Shown here: in pieces, positions 11,490 through 23,443 of the stretch
Layout of the letters: the number at the start of each line of letters is the position of its first letter
How positions within the stretch are numbered: position 1 is the stretch's first letter
Source of the DNA: Charina bottae
Taxonomy: Eukaryota; Chordata; Lepidosauria; Squamata; Charinaidae
Direction of reading: 5' to 3'
NCBI GenBank assembly: GCA_023362775.1
Contig: JALMGJ010000005.1
Location: forward strand, 71,602,963 to 71,666,962
DNA: 64,000 nucleotides
Notes under the pieces: generated by a model
Seen by the model: the letters and a program-made list of their open reading frames with translations, nothing else
What the model was told of the DNA's origin: nothing
Databases searched by the model: none
Position numbers and translations under genes: made by a program

Positions 11490-12170
11490 GAATGGAATTT
11501 GGAGCACCAGAGTGTTTCAGAGTAAGGAACTGAGTGAGACAAGAATGCATGTTATCCTCATATCTATTTAATCTGTACATTGAATATGTTTTGAGAAAGG
11601 CAGTATTGGAAAAGGTAGCAGCGACAATAACAGTTGGAGGTTGAAACACTAATCATCTGAGACATGCAGGTAACATCAACTTGTAAGCTGAAAGTAAAGT
11701 AAAAATAACTCATTGTAAAGGTAAGCATGAAAATGGAAAACTTCAGGTCAATGTAACATATTTAGAAAACTAAACTCTACTTGGTGAACTTTAAAGCTAA
11801 TGGTAAAGAACTGAAGTTGGCATTCTTGGGCTCAATAATAGATAAATATGAGCAAGGCCATGAAGAGAGGATATTCAGTGACAACAAAAATCCGAATAGG
11901 TAAGAAATGGCATTCTAGTGGTAAAGATTCAGAGTGAAACCTGGACACTAAGAATGAGTGAAAGAAGATACTGTAAGTCAGTCCTTGATAAACAAGGACA
12001 GACAGTTTCCTTGGAAGTGATTATCAGGAAGCAGAAACTCACATGCGGTGGCCATGTAAAGTTAGCAGATGATGGGCTAGAAAAATGGTAACACTTGGCA
12101 AGGTTAAGGGGAATAGAAGAAAGGGAAGGCAATGGATGGGATGAAAGAGATTAGTGGAATGCCCTTAGAA
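11490..12170 (+). mobile_element. Old RTE-type LINE remnant
   Basis: Broken frames recall RTE reverse transcriptase text: catatctatttaatctgtac resembles the SPYLFNLY motif, ttcttgggctcaataat resembles FLGSKI, and tgcggtggccatgtaaa resembles the FGHLMR region. Many stops and indels are present. This is an old degraded copy, unlike the young copies at 48811 and 53456. Confidence 0.4.
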
Positions 12171-12177
12171 GAGTTGT

Positions 12178-12270
12178 GATTTATTTATTTATATTTATAT
12201 TTCAGTCACTGCCCATCTTACTCAAAGAGCGACTCTGGGTGATTATAATTCAGGCAGGCCAAGACAGCAA
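12178..12270 (-). mobile_element. L2-type LINE 3' end
   Basis: Tttatttatttatattt followed by cactgcccatctt and gcgactctgggtga is the reverse complement of the 3' end seen at 18655-18765. It is short and decayed. Confidence 0.5.
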
Positions 12271-13342
12271 ACATTTACCATCAAAGTAAACCCAACTTGA
12301 TGGCATCTAACTGTCCAAGTATAATGCAAACGTACTCAGAAGTAAGCCCCAGAAGTAAGACATTTCTTGATACATCTGTATAGGATTGTAGCCTTGACCT
12401 TCAAATATAATTCACAATATTCCCAGCCAAATAATTGGTGAATATTTGCTTAAAGTGAACAGATTTATGTTGGCAGGTATAATCTTCCTGATTCCTGCAA
12501 ACAGTCTAATTATGTTATATGACACAACTCATGTGAGGAAAACTAGTTGAGAAACATGCACCAAGACATAGCCACTGCTGCTATTTTCAGAGAAAGGATA
12601 TTATTTTCACAGCTGTTATACTATGGTAGTGGCTCCAATCTTGTTTCAAGACTTTCCCATTTTTCCTTCATCCAAACAGCAGTTGCAAGATACTCTGACA
12701 AAAATAATTTTGCTGATCATTTCTTTTAATACTGATTTATGTGGATCTTGACTGCAAATATTTTAATGGAACTTTATTTTACTTTAAAAATCCAGGGCAG
12801 ACATATCAATCTACAGTATTTCCTTTATTATTGTATATATCATTTACAGTTCATTCGCAGTGGTTTCATTGTGAAAGGTAAATAGTTTGTGATCATGAAC
12901 ACTGACAGTTTGCCAGAATACTTCAAGTTTCCATTGTTTCTGCTTCTGATCTAATGTGATCTGTCTGTGCTTGATCTATTTTCCTTCCCTGTTTATGCTG
13001 CTGTTCAGATGCATAGAACATATTGCACTTTTGATATATCAAAAGGAGGATTTTCCTTTGCTCTCAGTGTACTGGATTATGGATATTAATAAAAACAATC
13101 TTTGCACAATGTTTTACTTCATCAGTGTTGATAATTGTCAAAATCATATAAATTCATACCCATGATGGGGATAGCATGCATATTGTCAGAGTCTGAACAC
13201 CATAAAACCAGGCTAGTTCCATTATCAAAACAAGAGACAAGTGAATGTTGTCTCTTCAAGCCCATTATGCTGTGCAGGTGGGAATAAAAGGGACACAAAT
13301 TTAAACCTTGAGTTCACTACATATAGATCTTGCATTTGATAC
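12271..13342. other. No recognised feature
   Basis: AT-rich sequence. Short open frames have no protein resemblance that I can support. Confidence 0.45.
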
Positions 13343-13347
13343 ACAGA

Positions 13348-13582
13348 TGTCAGGGGAAGCAGAGAAGAGGGCGGGGCGCTAGATAAGAAGCGAGCACGCA
13401 GCTCAGAGAGCCTAGCCTATTTCCCCAAACGTCAGAAGAAAGCTCCGCCCTAGGTTGAGCTGATATACTTGGGAATCTTCAGGCACTGTTAGTTTAGCAG
13501 GATTTCTGCTCGTAGGTATGCAATAAACACTAGAGACTGGATTCCTGGCCTCGGCGTGTTATTTCAGCATCTACACACGACA
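13348..13582 (+). mobile_element. Solo LTR
   Basis: The block begins TGTCAGGGG and ends ACACGACA, with a 5-bp duplication (acaga) at 13343-13347 and 13583-13587. A polyadenylation signal (gcaataaac) lies about 60 bases before the end, and the 5' half is purine- and GC-rich. These traits fit a solitary long terminal repeat from an LTR retroelement or old endogenous retrovirus. No internal coding region remains. Confidence 0.75.
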
Positions 13583-13802
13583 ACAGAATTGTTCAAAATC
13601 TTTCATTAGGGCTGTATTATCTTTACTGCAATAAATCTACTTAATACAACTTTTATGTTCCTGAATGCCTGTTTGGGTCAGTTTTCAGTCTAACATTGGA
13701 AAGAGACTGACAACCAAACATCACCAGTTGACTAGTAAATATCTCCCAATTATTCTCTTGACTGGCATGGGACTGGTGCTGTGAAGATGTGAGTTTAGAC
13801 AG

Positions 13803-13898
13803 AATTTAATTTAATTTAATTTAATTTAATTTAATTTAATTTAATTTAATTTAATTTAATTTAATTTAATTTAATTATTTAATTTAATTTATTTATTT
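13803..13898. repeat. AATTT pentanucleotide microsatellite
   Basis: A nearly perfect tandem of aattt units for about 70 bases, degrading into tttatttatttt. It abuts the repeat tail at 13896. Confidence 0.95.
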
Positions 13899-14127
13899 TC
13901 TATCCCTCCTTTATTATTTTTATAAATAACTCAAGGCGGCGAACATACCAAATACTCCTCCCTCCTCCTGTTTTCCCCACCACAACAACCCTGTGAGGTG
14001 AGTTGGGCTGAGAGAGAGTGACTGGCCCAAGGTCACCCAGCTGGCTTTCATGCCTCAGGCGGGACTAGAACTCACAGACTCCTGGTTTCTAGCCCAGCAC
14101 CTTAACCACTAGACCAAACTGGCTCTC
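13896..14127 (+). mobile_element. MIR-like/L2 conserved tail
   Basis: Ctatccctcctttattattt, aactcaaggcggcgaac, ccctgtgaggtgagttgggc, ggcccaaggtcacccagctgg and aaccactagaccaaactggc appear in order. It is the best-preserved copy of this tail in the window. Related pieces lie at 1-157, 3394, 26672 and 40330. Confidence 0.65.
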
Positions 14128-14175
14128 CAGATGGCTAGACTGGCAGGTTTAACCATGGAGTCCTTGATGCTCTCT

Positions 14176-14240
14176 GAGCCTTGTTGTTTTCTTGCAGACG
14201 TTTCATTGCCAGGCTAGGCAACATCTTCAGTGCGAAAGGT
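14176..14240 (-). mobile_element. Penelope terminal-repeat fragment
   Basis: The minus strand reads cactgaagatgttgcctagc then ctggcaatgaaacgtctgc. This is the ctgaag ... gaaacgt block found in the two larger Penelope elements, with a different but complementary stem. No coding sequence is attached. Confidence 0.65.
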
Positions 14241-14423
14241 TTAACCATTTCTCAAAAATCACTCCCATCATGGTGCTCCCCCCCCAACCCAGTAATGGGC
14301 CTGTAAATGAAGAGGCAGAGGGTGGGGTACACATGGAGAGAATCCAGCCCCTTGCTTGCATCCCCAGTTTCCGGTTATTGGGGCTTAGGTGACTCCGGCT
14401 GGTGCCACTTAATGCAGGTTGAT

Positions 14424-14570
14424 TTCTAATAAAGCTCACCTCATCCATGATGCAATTGTGGATGAGAGGGATGACCTCACATGCATCACCAAGACCTGGC
14501 TAGGCACTGAAGGAGGCTGGGGTTCCCCTTTCCAAAATGTGCCCATCTAGGGTCTGATTTATAGTTTGTG
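14424..14570 (+). mobile_element. L2-type endonuclease fragment
   Basis: Translation gives IHDAIVDERDDLTCITKTWL, matching the ILDE-ADL-CLTETWL segment of L2-type LINE endonucleases. The frame ends shortly after. It lies just upstream of the host exon. Confidence 0.5.
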
Positions 14571-14802
14571 TGGATTTAGATGACACTTTTCATCCAAGTG
14601 TCCCATTCTGTGATCAGTTTTTTGGCTCGCTAAGTTTAATTTCATTTTTGTTTCCTCTGTTTTGTGTCAGAAGTAGACTTACAGGGACAGCTTTCCTAAG
14701 ATGCCTGAGAGAAGAAGGATAAGTTTGTGGAAATAGTAACTTATGTTTATGAATATGCAATTTAATACCATTAAATGTATTAAATGTTTTTTTTTCTTGC
14801 AG

Positions 14803-15301
14803 AAAACTAACTGGAAGCTGCATGACTTAAGAAGCAGGGGCCTTTTCCTGTTAAGAAATGTACAAAGAGGCAAAACAACAACAGTATATTATGTGACAGA
14901 AGCATTAATCTAGGAGGAAACAAGTCTAAATGCTGTGATACTCCAAACAACTGCTGACATTTATATTCTGTGCCAGCCAAGCTCTTGGAAGTTTGGAGAG
15001 ACTATTAATTGCAGATCTATATGTTTTGTAGTGATAGCATTCATTACATTGCAGCATTAGAGGAAAAATGCATACACATTTTAAAAAATGTTATGGGATC
15101 AGCATGTTTTCCAAAGAAATGGGATTGTCTACCGTCGATTTGGGGCCAACATCTGCCATTCAGAAAGGAAATGGAGATAAAGCTCTGTAGGTGCCAGTTA
15201 TGAAATGACAAATCAGATGTACAGACCTTTTTATAATAACTTGAATAAAAAGACCTCTTAGGGAACGTTGCTTGGCATTTTTATTTTAAGATAAAGGAGG
15301 A
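14803..15301 (+). other. 5' untranslated part of host exon
   Basis: A pyrimidine tract (tgttttttttttcttgcag) gives a good acceptor with AG at 14801-14802. The 499 bases that follow contain several upstream ATGs with short frames. A TAA at 15287-15289 is in frame with the main ATG, which supports that ATG as the start. Confidence 0.55.
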
Positions 15302-16231
15302 ATGACTGATAGAGAAAATGCCTGGCAGGGAGGAACATTTATCCCTGCTTCTTTGGAATTTCTTAACATAAATTATGACACACAGAAAAACTGTAAGAGT
15401 AATGCTCTCCATAATCAATTATATAAACCGTATGATTCTTTTTCAAAGAAAGAGAAATGTTCGGAAACTGGAATTTCTTCGCTGCAAAGAGCCGTGTATG
15501 CTGAAATTCAATTAAACAAGGATGGATCTCGAGGGACGTTGGAGCCACTAAGAAGCCAGTCCTCAGTCAACAAAAAAGAAAGTGAAAGTTCTGATGCCAG
15601 TTATGTTAAAGAGAGCAATAGTATCTCAAAAAACATACATACCTTGCATAATAACTTCATTTGGAATGACTGCATGAAGCCAATAAAAGTGTACAGCAAT
15701 TGCACCAATGATTCCATGGCCTGTACTTGTAACTACCTGGAACTACCATCATCTGGGAGTAAAACTGGACAACTCCATGATTCTTCTGAGGCGTCAGTGG
15801 ATAAGTTACTGTGTTTCAGAAAAGGAACCCAAAAACACAGTGTGGCTGGCTCAGGCCACAGTTTCTCAAGTGGTAATTTTACTGGAAGGATGCCTTCAAA
15901 GCCTCTGCTGAGCCATTTTGAAAACTGCAATGCAAACAAAATTATGGAGGAAGATTTTTCCCGAAGCAAGAAGGAGCGTTCCACCTTACTAATAAGAAGA
16001 TTTTGCAAAAATGATAAGGAGATTAAGAAATCGGTCTACACTGGAACCAGAGCGATTGTAAGGACTTTACCATCAGGGCACATAGGGGTTGTTGCTTGGA
16101 ATTGCGTTGCTCAGTGGAAAATCCATACTGAGTTAAGGAACACTGGGATTATATCACAGCAGTTAAAAATGCTTCGAGTTTCAATAAACCAAGCATTAAG
16201 TTATTACCTTCTACAATCCATGTGGCATGGG
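15302..16231 (+). CDS. Host protein exon, unidentified
   Basis: The exon encodes 310 residues from ATG at 15302 and ends at a strong donor (catggg then gtaagt) exactly in phase 0. The product is rich in Ser, Asn and Lys, with no signal peptide, membrane segment or long coiled coil. The first about 220 residues look disordered. A basic stretch (KKERSTLLIRRFCKND) is followed by RTLPSGHIGVVAW near residues 254-266 and a mixed hydrophobic C-terminal part (ISQQLKMLRVSINQALSYYL). Unlike the other long frames here, it does not resemble a transposon protein. An in-frame TAA 15 bases upstream fixes the start. The protein must continue in a later exon; 45101 is a candidate. I do not recognise the gene. 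Confidence 0.65.
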
Positions 16232-17491
16232 GTAAGTGCTTTTTTAATAACCTTGTGAAACCCAATTTCTGAATATGGTGGCTGGGAGATGCAGAACTTA
16301 AATTTTAAATTGCCCGTTGTGGCAGTTATAATTTAATGATGTAGCCCAATTAAAATAGGGAAATAATGTATTTCTTAACCAGTTTATTTGAAACCAAAGG
16401 AACACATCCTTAATTCTTAAAAATCAATTTATTATGTTATTTTACCAAAGTCTGCTGTTATCAAAATGTTTAACCTACTCCTGGGATAAAAATAATGTAT
16501 AGAAGAATAATCTGGGGTTGCGTATTCAGTAGTTAGTTGGGTAGATGCAGCATACTCCTAATTGGTTGAGACAGAGCAGAAGTAATCTGTGTGGAATGGA
16601 TTTCTGGAGGATTTTGAGATGTGACAGTCTTGGACTTAATGTCTACATTTATTTGAATATTACAGTATAATTTAAAATGTTTTATCCATTTTTATTCAAA
16701 CACATAATTTGAATCCTGATTCTTACTTGATTATCTGTGGCCATAAAGTACCGTCAAAGCCTTAACTTTTCATCTTCTGTAGCTAATGCTAAGATAGGAG
16801 TTTACTGTAGTGCCCGAATTGTTGGGTTCCAATTAGCTAGAGATATTCCTTGACATGTGAGCGGCCAGATCATTGGGATAGGTCACATCCTTTTCTTTCC
16901 ATTATATTATACGAAGAAACTTTATTTACTGCTGGGGAATAGCCAAACAATGTTTACTATTGCTGGGAAGTGAAATGATTTTTTTCCTGACATTAGAAAC
17001 AAAATTAGAGAACAAGTGTGTATCCTATCAAACATTTCATTTATTAATATAAAGCATCCCCCCTCTTCAGTATGGGGCTCTCCAGCTACATTGGGAATTC
17101 AAGTTCCAGCATTCTAAATAGTTTCCTAACACATCTGGACAGTGTCAAGTTTGAGAAATTTGAATTAATGAAATTGGGTATGTTCTCTAGCCACAGCCAT
17201 AATTCTAAAATAATGGCTGTAGTTATGTAGTTACTATCTCCCATATGGTATCTGGTATATACATGAAGTTGATATAGTTGATACATTTTTGGAGTACTCT
17301 GATGGTGCTCTTGTCATGGTCAGCAATTTTAACATCAGATTAGGTTCAAATGATGTAGTTCTATATACTGTATCTACTTTAACAATTACCCACCTTTGAT
17401 TGAAGGGTCTGTCTGGCCTCACCATTTTAAACATTGGAGGTGCTAGCCTTAATGGATAGCAAGTAGTCCATACTTGTAATACAATGCATGT
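16232..17491 (+). other. Start of downstream intron, no other feature
   Basis: AT-rich sequence following the GTAAGT donor. I see no repeat family or open frame worth reporting before the BovB fragment. Confidence 0.5.
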
Positions 17492-17502
17492 ATTCTAAAT
17501 GA

Positions 17503-17823
17503 TACTTGGGAGGAAAGCTATGGCAAACCTAGACAGTGTATTAAAAAGCAGAGACATCACCTTGAGGACAGCTGAAGCTCAAATACTTTGGCCACCTAAT
17601 GCGAAGAGAGGACTCGCTGGAAAAGACCCTGATGCTGGGAAAGACTGAAGGCAAAAGGAGAAGGGGACGGCAGAGGATGAGATGGTTAGATAGCATCACC
17701 GATGTAATGAACATGAATTTGAGTAAACTCCGGGAGACAGTGGAGGACAGGAAGGCCTGGCGTGCTATGGTCCATGAGGTCACGAAGAGTCGGACACGAC
17801 TAAACGACTGAATAACAACAACA
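17503..17823 (+). mobile_element. BovB LINE 3' fragment with internal deletion
   Basis: It starts within the RT C-terminal coding region (gaaagctatggcaaacctag), runs to gacatcacctt, then jumps to ctgaagctcaaatactttgg. This skips about 230 bases present in the copy at 53456. It continues to the end (gagtcggacacgacta, acaacaac). An 11-bp duplication (attctaaatga) lies at 17492-17502 and 17824-17834. Its last 70 codons stay open. Confidence 0.88.
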
Positions 17824-18247
17824 ATTCTAAATGAGTCAGCTGAAGGTGACTCAGTCTAGAAAGTACCTCTATTTGAGGGGATTTTGAGTTAGTACTGTTG
17901 ATTATGTTGTATTTTCAGAAAAGTAATATATGGAGATAGCCCTTTTAGGATAGTATTTGGCTGAATTTATCTTATCCTCGGTGAGCAAACACTTCATCTA
18001 AATTTCTCAATGAACTTGGTTAGAGAGATTTATGGGTCAGATATAAAGCGAAAAGGACATTATTATTTAACACAGTTTTACTAGGTGTGTACGAACAAAT
18101 AGTACACAGTATGCTGGAGATACTAGAGTTCTACTCCCAAATTAAGAAAAAAAGAACAATTCTGTGTTTAACAATAATCCGCTAACCATTCAATTTATTC
18201 TCACACATTCCCTGCCTGGTATAAAGCAGCACTGCACTTCCTAGATT

Positions 18248-18765
18248 TTGCTCATTGGCAGAATTTTGATTGAAAGGGTTAGGGTGGGGCCAGGTTACCT
18301 GGGGGACCGTCTCATCCCCATAACGTCGAACCGTCCCACTCGGTCATTCAGAGAGGGCATGCTACGGATCCCGTCCGTAAAGGAATGTCACCTGACGGGG
18401 TCTAGGAGGCGTGCCTTCTCGGTAACGGCGCCCACCCTTTGGAATATGCTACCCCCGGAGGTGAGGCAGGCCTCATCGCTCCCGGCCTTCAGAAAGAACT
18501 TAAAGACCTGGTTCTGCCGCCTTTCGTGGGGGGAGGGGGGGAACAGTTCCTCTTGGGGATGGCTGGTGCCATAGGGCCCTTTTAAACATCCAAACATCAT
18601 ACCACCGCATCTTGGATTTTTATACTTAATTTTAATATATTAGAGTGTTTTATTGGGTTGTTTTAATTGTCGGATTTTAATTTTTGTGTTTTGTAAACCG
18701 CCCAGAGTTCCCTTGTGGGGAGATGGAGCGGTATATAAATTGAAACATACATAAATAAATAAAGG
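18248..18765 (+). mobile_element. L2-type LINE C-terminal coding end and 3' UTR
   Basis: The frame reads RRRAFSVTAPTLWNMLPPEV followed by LPAFRKNLKTWFC, the usual C-terminus of L2-type ORF2, and then stops. The 3' UTR contains ttttgtaaaccgcccagagtt and ends ggtatataaattg plus ataaataaata. The same 3' UTR appears reversed at 26373-26665. Confidence 0.7.
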
Positions 18766-18799
18766 GACAAGAAGGCCTAAACACCCAGATATAATTAAC

Positions 18800-20230
18800 A
18801 AACTAGTAGTTGTTGTATTTATTCCTGGCTACCTTTCTCTTTGGGAAAATGCTATTATTGTTCCCTACACAATCATTAGGCACAAATGCAATGTGTGCAA
18901 TGCAATGCAAACACAATCTGCACAGCCATTCTATAACCCAACCGCATTTTAACATTTCTTCAATTATACCATCTACATCTGCAGCCTTGCCATTTTTCAG
19001 TATTGTCACAACTTTTATGACTTCATTGTTTTCTGTCATTTTCCATCTTTTTTTTTCTTGGCCACTAGCATTTATAGCATTGGTTAAAATTCTACTTTTC
19101 AATATATTGCTATAATTCCCATTACAAATATCTCTTCACTTCAGCTTCATCTCAGATCTTTTCATCACCTTTATTTTCAATTTCATTTTAATTTGCTGGA
19201 GGTTCCTTCATCCATTTCCAAGACACGTTATTTATTATTTAATTGTTCTGGATTTTATTTGCCTCTTTTAATCTTAACTGTTCCCTGCTTTTTTTGACCC
19301 ATATTCTTGTAACTATTTTTTCACTATATGCATGTTATATAGTATTTTTCTCTGGTCTTCTTTATTTGTGTCTTTTTTTCCTTCATCCACAGCCATCATT
19401 CCACCAAACATTTTTTCCCATTAGCATAACTTCACACACTTTTGTAGCAACGGGTAACATTTTTCATTCTGCTCCAAGCAGCTTTCCACAACCTTTTTCC
19501 TTATGTCCATTTTCAGTTCTTTTGGTTGGGAGATTAATCTATTTCCTAATACCAGACTTCATTTATTTATTTAGTCAGATTTGTTATAGCCGCCCAACTC
19601 CAACAAACTCTGAGTGGCTTTTTCTTCCTGCAGTGATTTCTTTCACTTCATTACTTTTCTTCCACATCCATTTTGCCCAAGATCCATTCTTCAATTGGTC
19701 TGTCCCAGATTGTAATCCCTCATTGTGCTTATATCCTTCAGTCATTTTCTTTATCTTTCATCATGAAAAAATCAGTCAGACTTTTAGATTTATAATCCTT
19801 CCTTTGTGGATTGTGTATGAATAGGCTTATGCTTAAACCATGATTTCTAAACAGACCTTTTTATTCATTCTTCATTGGCGATCACTCGTAGCCGAGTAAG
19901 ATTGTCTTCCAAGGGTAAAATTTTAACAGTGGATCCGTAAGTGGCTGTAAAGGCCAATTCTGGATCCGCACAACCTCCCACAATGAGGGCATAGGTTTCC
20001 GGGTGGGAGACGGTCATGATGAGGGTTTGCTTGATGTGCCTTCCTTTTAGCTCTTTTTTCCCTTTCGCCCTGTACTCGTGCTTCTTCAAAGTCCATAGCG
20101 CCTTTAATAAAGGCTGACCTCCAATTGAAACGCTCATGAGTTAGGGCTTCCCAGTTCTCAATGCTGATATTACATTTTTTAAAATTAGCTTTGAGAGTGT
20201 CTTTGAATCTCTTTTGCTTTTATAAATAAT
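18800..20230 (-). mobile_element. Old LINE remnant on the minus strand
   Basis: A minus-strand frame reads KNGKAADVDGIIEEMLKCG followed by IEWLCRLC, resembling the N-terminal part of a non-LTR reverse transcriptase. A downstream minus frame ending NLTRLRVIANEE may belong to the same element. Both are short and the region between is decayed. The clade cannot be named. Confidence 0.35.
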
Positions 20231-21462
20231 TTTTTTTATAAATAGATAACTCACCAGACACTTTTCTCATTTATTCTTGAGTCTCTGAATGGCCCAATCA
20301 CTTTGTCTCTGCCATCTTATCTCATTCCCACCCATCCATTAATTTCATCCATTGGAATAATTTTCCCCCTGATTGCATTCATATAAGCTGCATAATTCTT
20401 CCCAAAAGTCACATCTGATTCTTCCATCGTCATGATTCAGTGCAATATAACAAGCAACTATCGCCAACCTATGGACTTCTATTTTCCTGTGCACCCATAA
20501 CAATGTAGATTATACCAATTCATATTTTCTGACACCTATTTTAGCTCTTTCATTAATAATCAACCTAAACCTTCACTTACTTGCATGTGTTCATCAGTTC
20601 CTTTCCACAAGCTCAGACTCTTTCATTTAATGAAGACACATATTAAGACACAACATGTTAATTAATGCTATTTACCATTTACTCTTACTCTCAAAGTTTC
20701 AGTCTTCCATTTGGCATGGTCATCACCAGATGGCTTGTAGGTATTCACCTTTATTTCCCATCATAGTTTGGGGCAATCAAGGCATTTATATAATGCTTTT
20801 TAGTAAGAAAGGGAAGGTGTAGATTAGGTTAACCACTCTAGTTGTTTCCATGCTGCCTGTAGCATTCCCTGCCAATGGTAAGAACCATACGTAAATTGGC
20901 ATATTTTGGCCAATATGCCACACACATCACTAAAGTCCAGTTTTATCTTAAGCATGTTCACACTATTCTATACACGCTAAAGCTAAACCCTATCTATTAG
21001 GAGATATATGCAATATATTCATGCATACTCAGGATCCCTTCCTGTAAAATTATTTATTAATATCATAGGCAATTTGAACTGTTGCCTACAAAAACCAATA
21101 CACTTAGATTACAATAGGTTACATTACATTACAGTGGTAAGATAAGAAAATATAAAAATGTTACAGAGTTACAAGATGAATTTGGGGAATTGGCATCAGA
21201 TCTGTACATTTCCTTCTTTCACTGATTTTAATAGTTGCAACATGAGCTACTGACATCTGTTGTTTTGAGCCTGAGATCCTTCTAACCCTGTAAAATGAAT
21301 CTTTAAGAAAGATATCCTATAAGATTTGGGTGGATTATGTTCATCTGTGCAGCTCTGCACACATAGTAGTGTAGGAGCTGTGAATTTCCAATTACAGCAT
21401 TATCCTAGGTATGTTAAGTAACAACATTAAGAGAAAATGCCTTTTGATAATATACTGATTGC
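20231..21462. other. No recognised feature
   Basis: AT-rich sequence with no supported element. Confidence 0.4.
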
Positions 21463-21640
21463 AGAATTTTATTAATTTATTTATTAATCGGATTTATATA
21501 GCCACCCATCTCACGAGAAGTGACCCTGGGTGCTGTACAATAATCAATAAAAAACAATACATATATAAAAACGGGCATTTAAAAATATAAGAATCAACAT
21601 TAAAAATAGAGATTAATTAAAACTAAAAGAATTCTATGCT
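21463..21640 (-). mobile_element. L2-type LINE 3' end
   Basis: Tttatttattaatcggattta is followed by gccacccatctcacgag and accctgggtgctgtaca, the reversed 3' UTR of the L2-type family seen at 18655. Confidence 0.55.
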
Positions 21641-22157
21641 GAACTGTAGGAATTCAGCTTTCATGAGTATAATGGTTATAATGGTTACATGTTGTTGATG
21701 TACTAATGGTGACTATGTAGGTGAAATTAACAGTCTACTAAAAACCCAAAAAGCAATTACAGTAAAATGACCATACAAGAACAGCTTGTCACTTGTGGGC
21801 GAATATAGATAGATGTTCTGTAACAACTTATGTTAGGGATTATTATGTTTATAAACTTGCACAACAAAGGATGACCTTTTGGAATAATGTTACCAGCTTT
21901 TCAACCCTTCTCTGCAACTAACTGAATGTATGATTGTATTTTGAAAATTATGTGATTAAAATGATTCATTTTAGAGTGACAGTTCTTTGTATATAATTCT
22001 GTCTATATTTATGCACTTTTGTCTACCTTTGGTAAAATTCTTTATAAACGCAATTTGGTTCAGTTTATTCTCATCTATTTTATTTTATTCTTATTGAAAC
22101 ATTCCTGTTCCACTGATCAAATAAAACTCATATTTAAGGAAAAATAGATTGGGAAGG

Positions 22158-22595
22158 AGGTGATTGATTGATTGATTGATTGATTGACTATATGCCATCA
22201 AGTCGCTGTCGATTCTTAGTGACCACATAGATAGATTTTTTCCATGATGATCTATCCCCAACCTGCTCTTTCAGGTCTCCCAATGGTGCACTCATCACCA
22301 CTGTAACTCAGTCCATCCACCTTGCTGCTGGTCATCCTCTTCTCTTTCCTTCTACCTTTCCCAGCATTAGAACCTTCTCTAGAAAGTTAGGTCTTTGCAT
22401 AATGTTCTGAAGTAGGATAATTTGAGCCTGGTCAGTTGTGCCTTGAGTGAGAACTCTGAGTTGATTTGTTCAATGATCCATTTGTTCAGTTTTTTGGCCG
22501 TCCACAGTATTCTCAGATGTCTTCTCCAATACCAAAGTTAAAAGGCATCAATACTCTTCCTATCCTGCTTCTTCAAAATCCAGGGAACGAGGTGA
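22158..22595 (-). mobile_element. RTE-type LINE 3' end with GATT tail
   Basis: A GATT tandem (22158-22190) is followed by ccatcaagtcgctgtcgatt, atgatctatccccaacctgc and ccagcattagaaccttctct. Reversed, this is the end of an RTE-type LINE common in reptiles, and the tandem is its tail. The coding part is decayed. It is distinct from BovB. Confidence 0.45.
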
Positions 22596-23282
22596 GATAA
22601 AGTAAATTCAACCACTGGTTCTTAATTATATGTTCAAAATATGGACATACATTTCACTAGTCATTTTTATTGTTAATACAGAACTACAAAAAGAAAGAAA
22701 AAACAAAGCATATATTTTATAAATAAAAAGTTAGTCAAGCTAAATGAAATACAGTTATACTATGCAGCGCTAATTACATCTGTCTCTTCTTTACAAAGAT
22801 AGTTCAAAGACAGAGTATACACATTTCATCAAACCAACTTTTGGTATCTTGTGCACAAATGTGTTTCCAGGAGTATATGATGATCTTTTTGGCAACTGTG
22901 CAAGCACAGTAAATCCAAAGTTCTTAATAAATAAACAGATTCCAAATGTGGAATATAATTTAGCTATTATATTCTATTTTATATTCTTTCCTATTTCACT
23001 TCTTATTTTGTTGTTTTAGTCTTAATTTTAAAAACTTTTATATAAAGATCTTAGTGTTTTAATATTATAATATTGGATTGGTACTACTAGATTCCAGGTA
23101 TCTTTTATTTCTCATAGATTTCACTATTACAATGAAATGGCTGTAATTCTTACTAATGTTACTTTATACTGGTCTATGACTGAAAAAGCTTTTGGCTAAG
23201 TAGCTGTAAGCATAGATAAAAATTTGGAAGAAATGTGTACCCATAAACCAAAATTATGCATATCAAATTCTAACCATCCATC

Positions 23283-23432
23283 CATCCATCCATTATTTAA
23301 ATTTATATCACCACCCATCTCCCCCAACTGGGGAACTCTGGGCGGTTTACAATAAAAGCAAAGTTAAAAATATAAATATAAAATTACAATATCAATATAA
23401 TAGAATAAATATAAAATCCAAGGGCAATAGAT
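23283..23432 (-). mobile_element. L2-type LINE 3' end
   Basis: Atcaccacccatctcccccaac, actctgggcggtttacaata and an A-rich stretch ending aatccaagggcaatag follow the reversed 3' UTR of the 18248 element. The BovB fragment at 23444 is inserted at its end. Confidence 0.6.
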
Positions 23433-23443
23433 CTTATTAAATT

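Noticed and set aside
19243..19824. A 193-residue Phe/Leu-rich + frame
   Set aside because: It is the translation of a pyrimidine-rich strand opposite an old LINE remnant. The composition is biased and there is no membrane-protein pattern beyond that.
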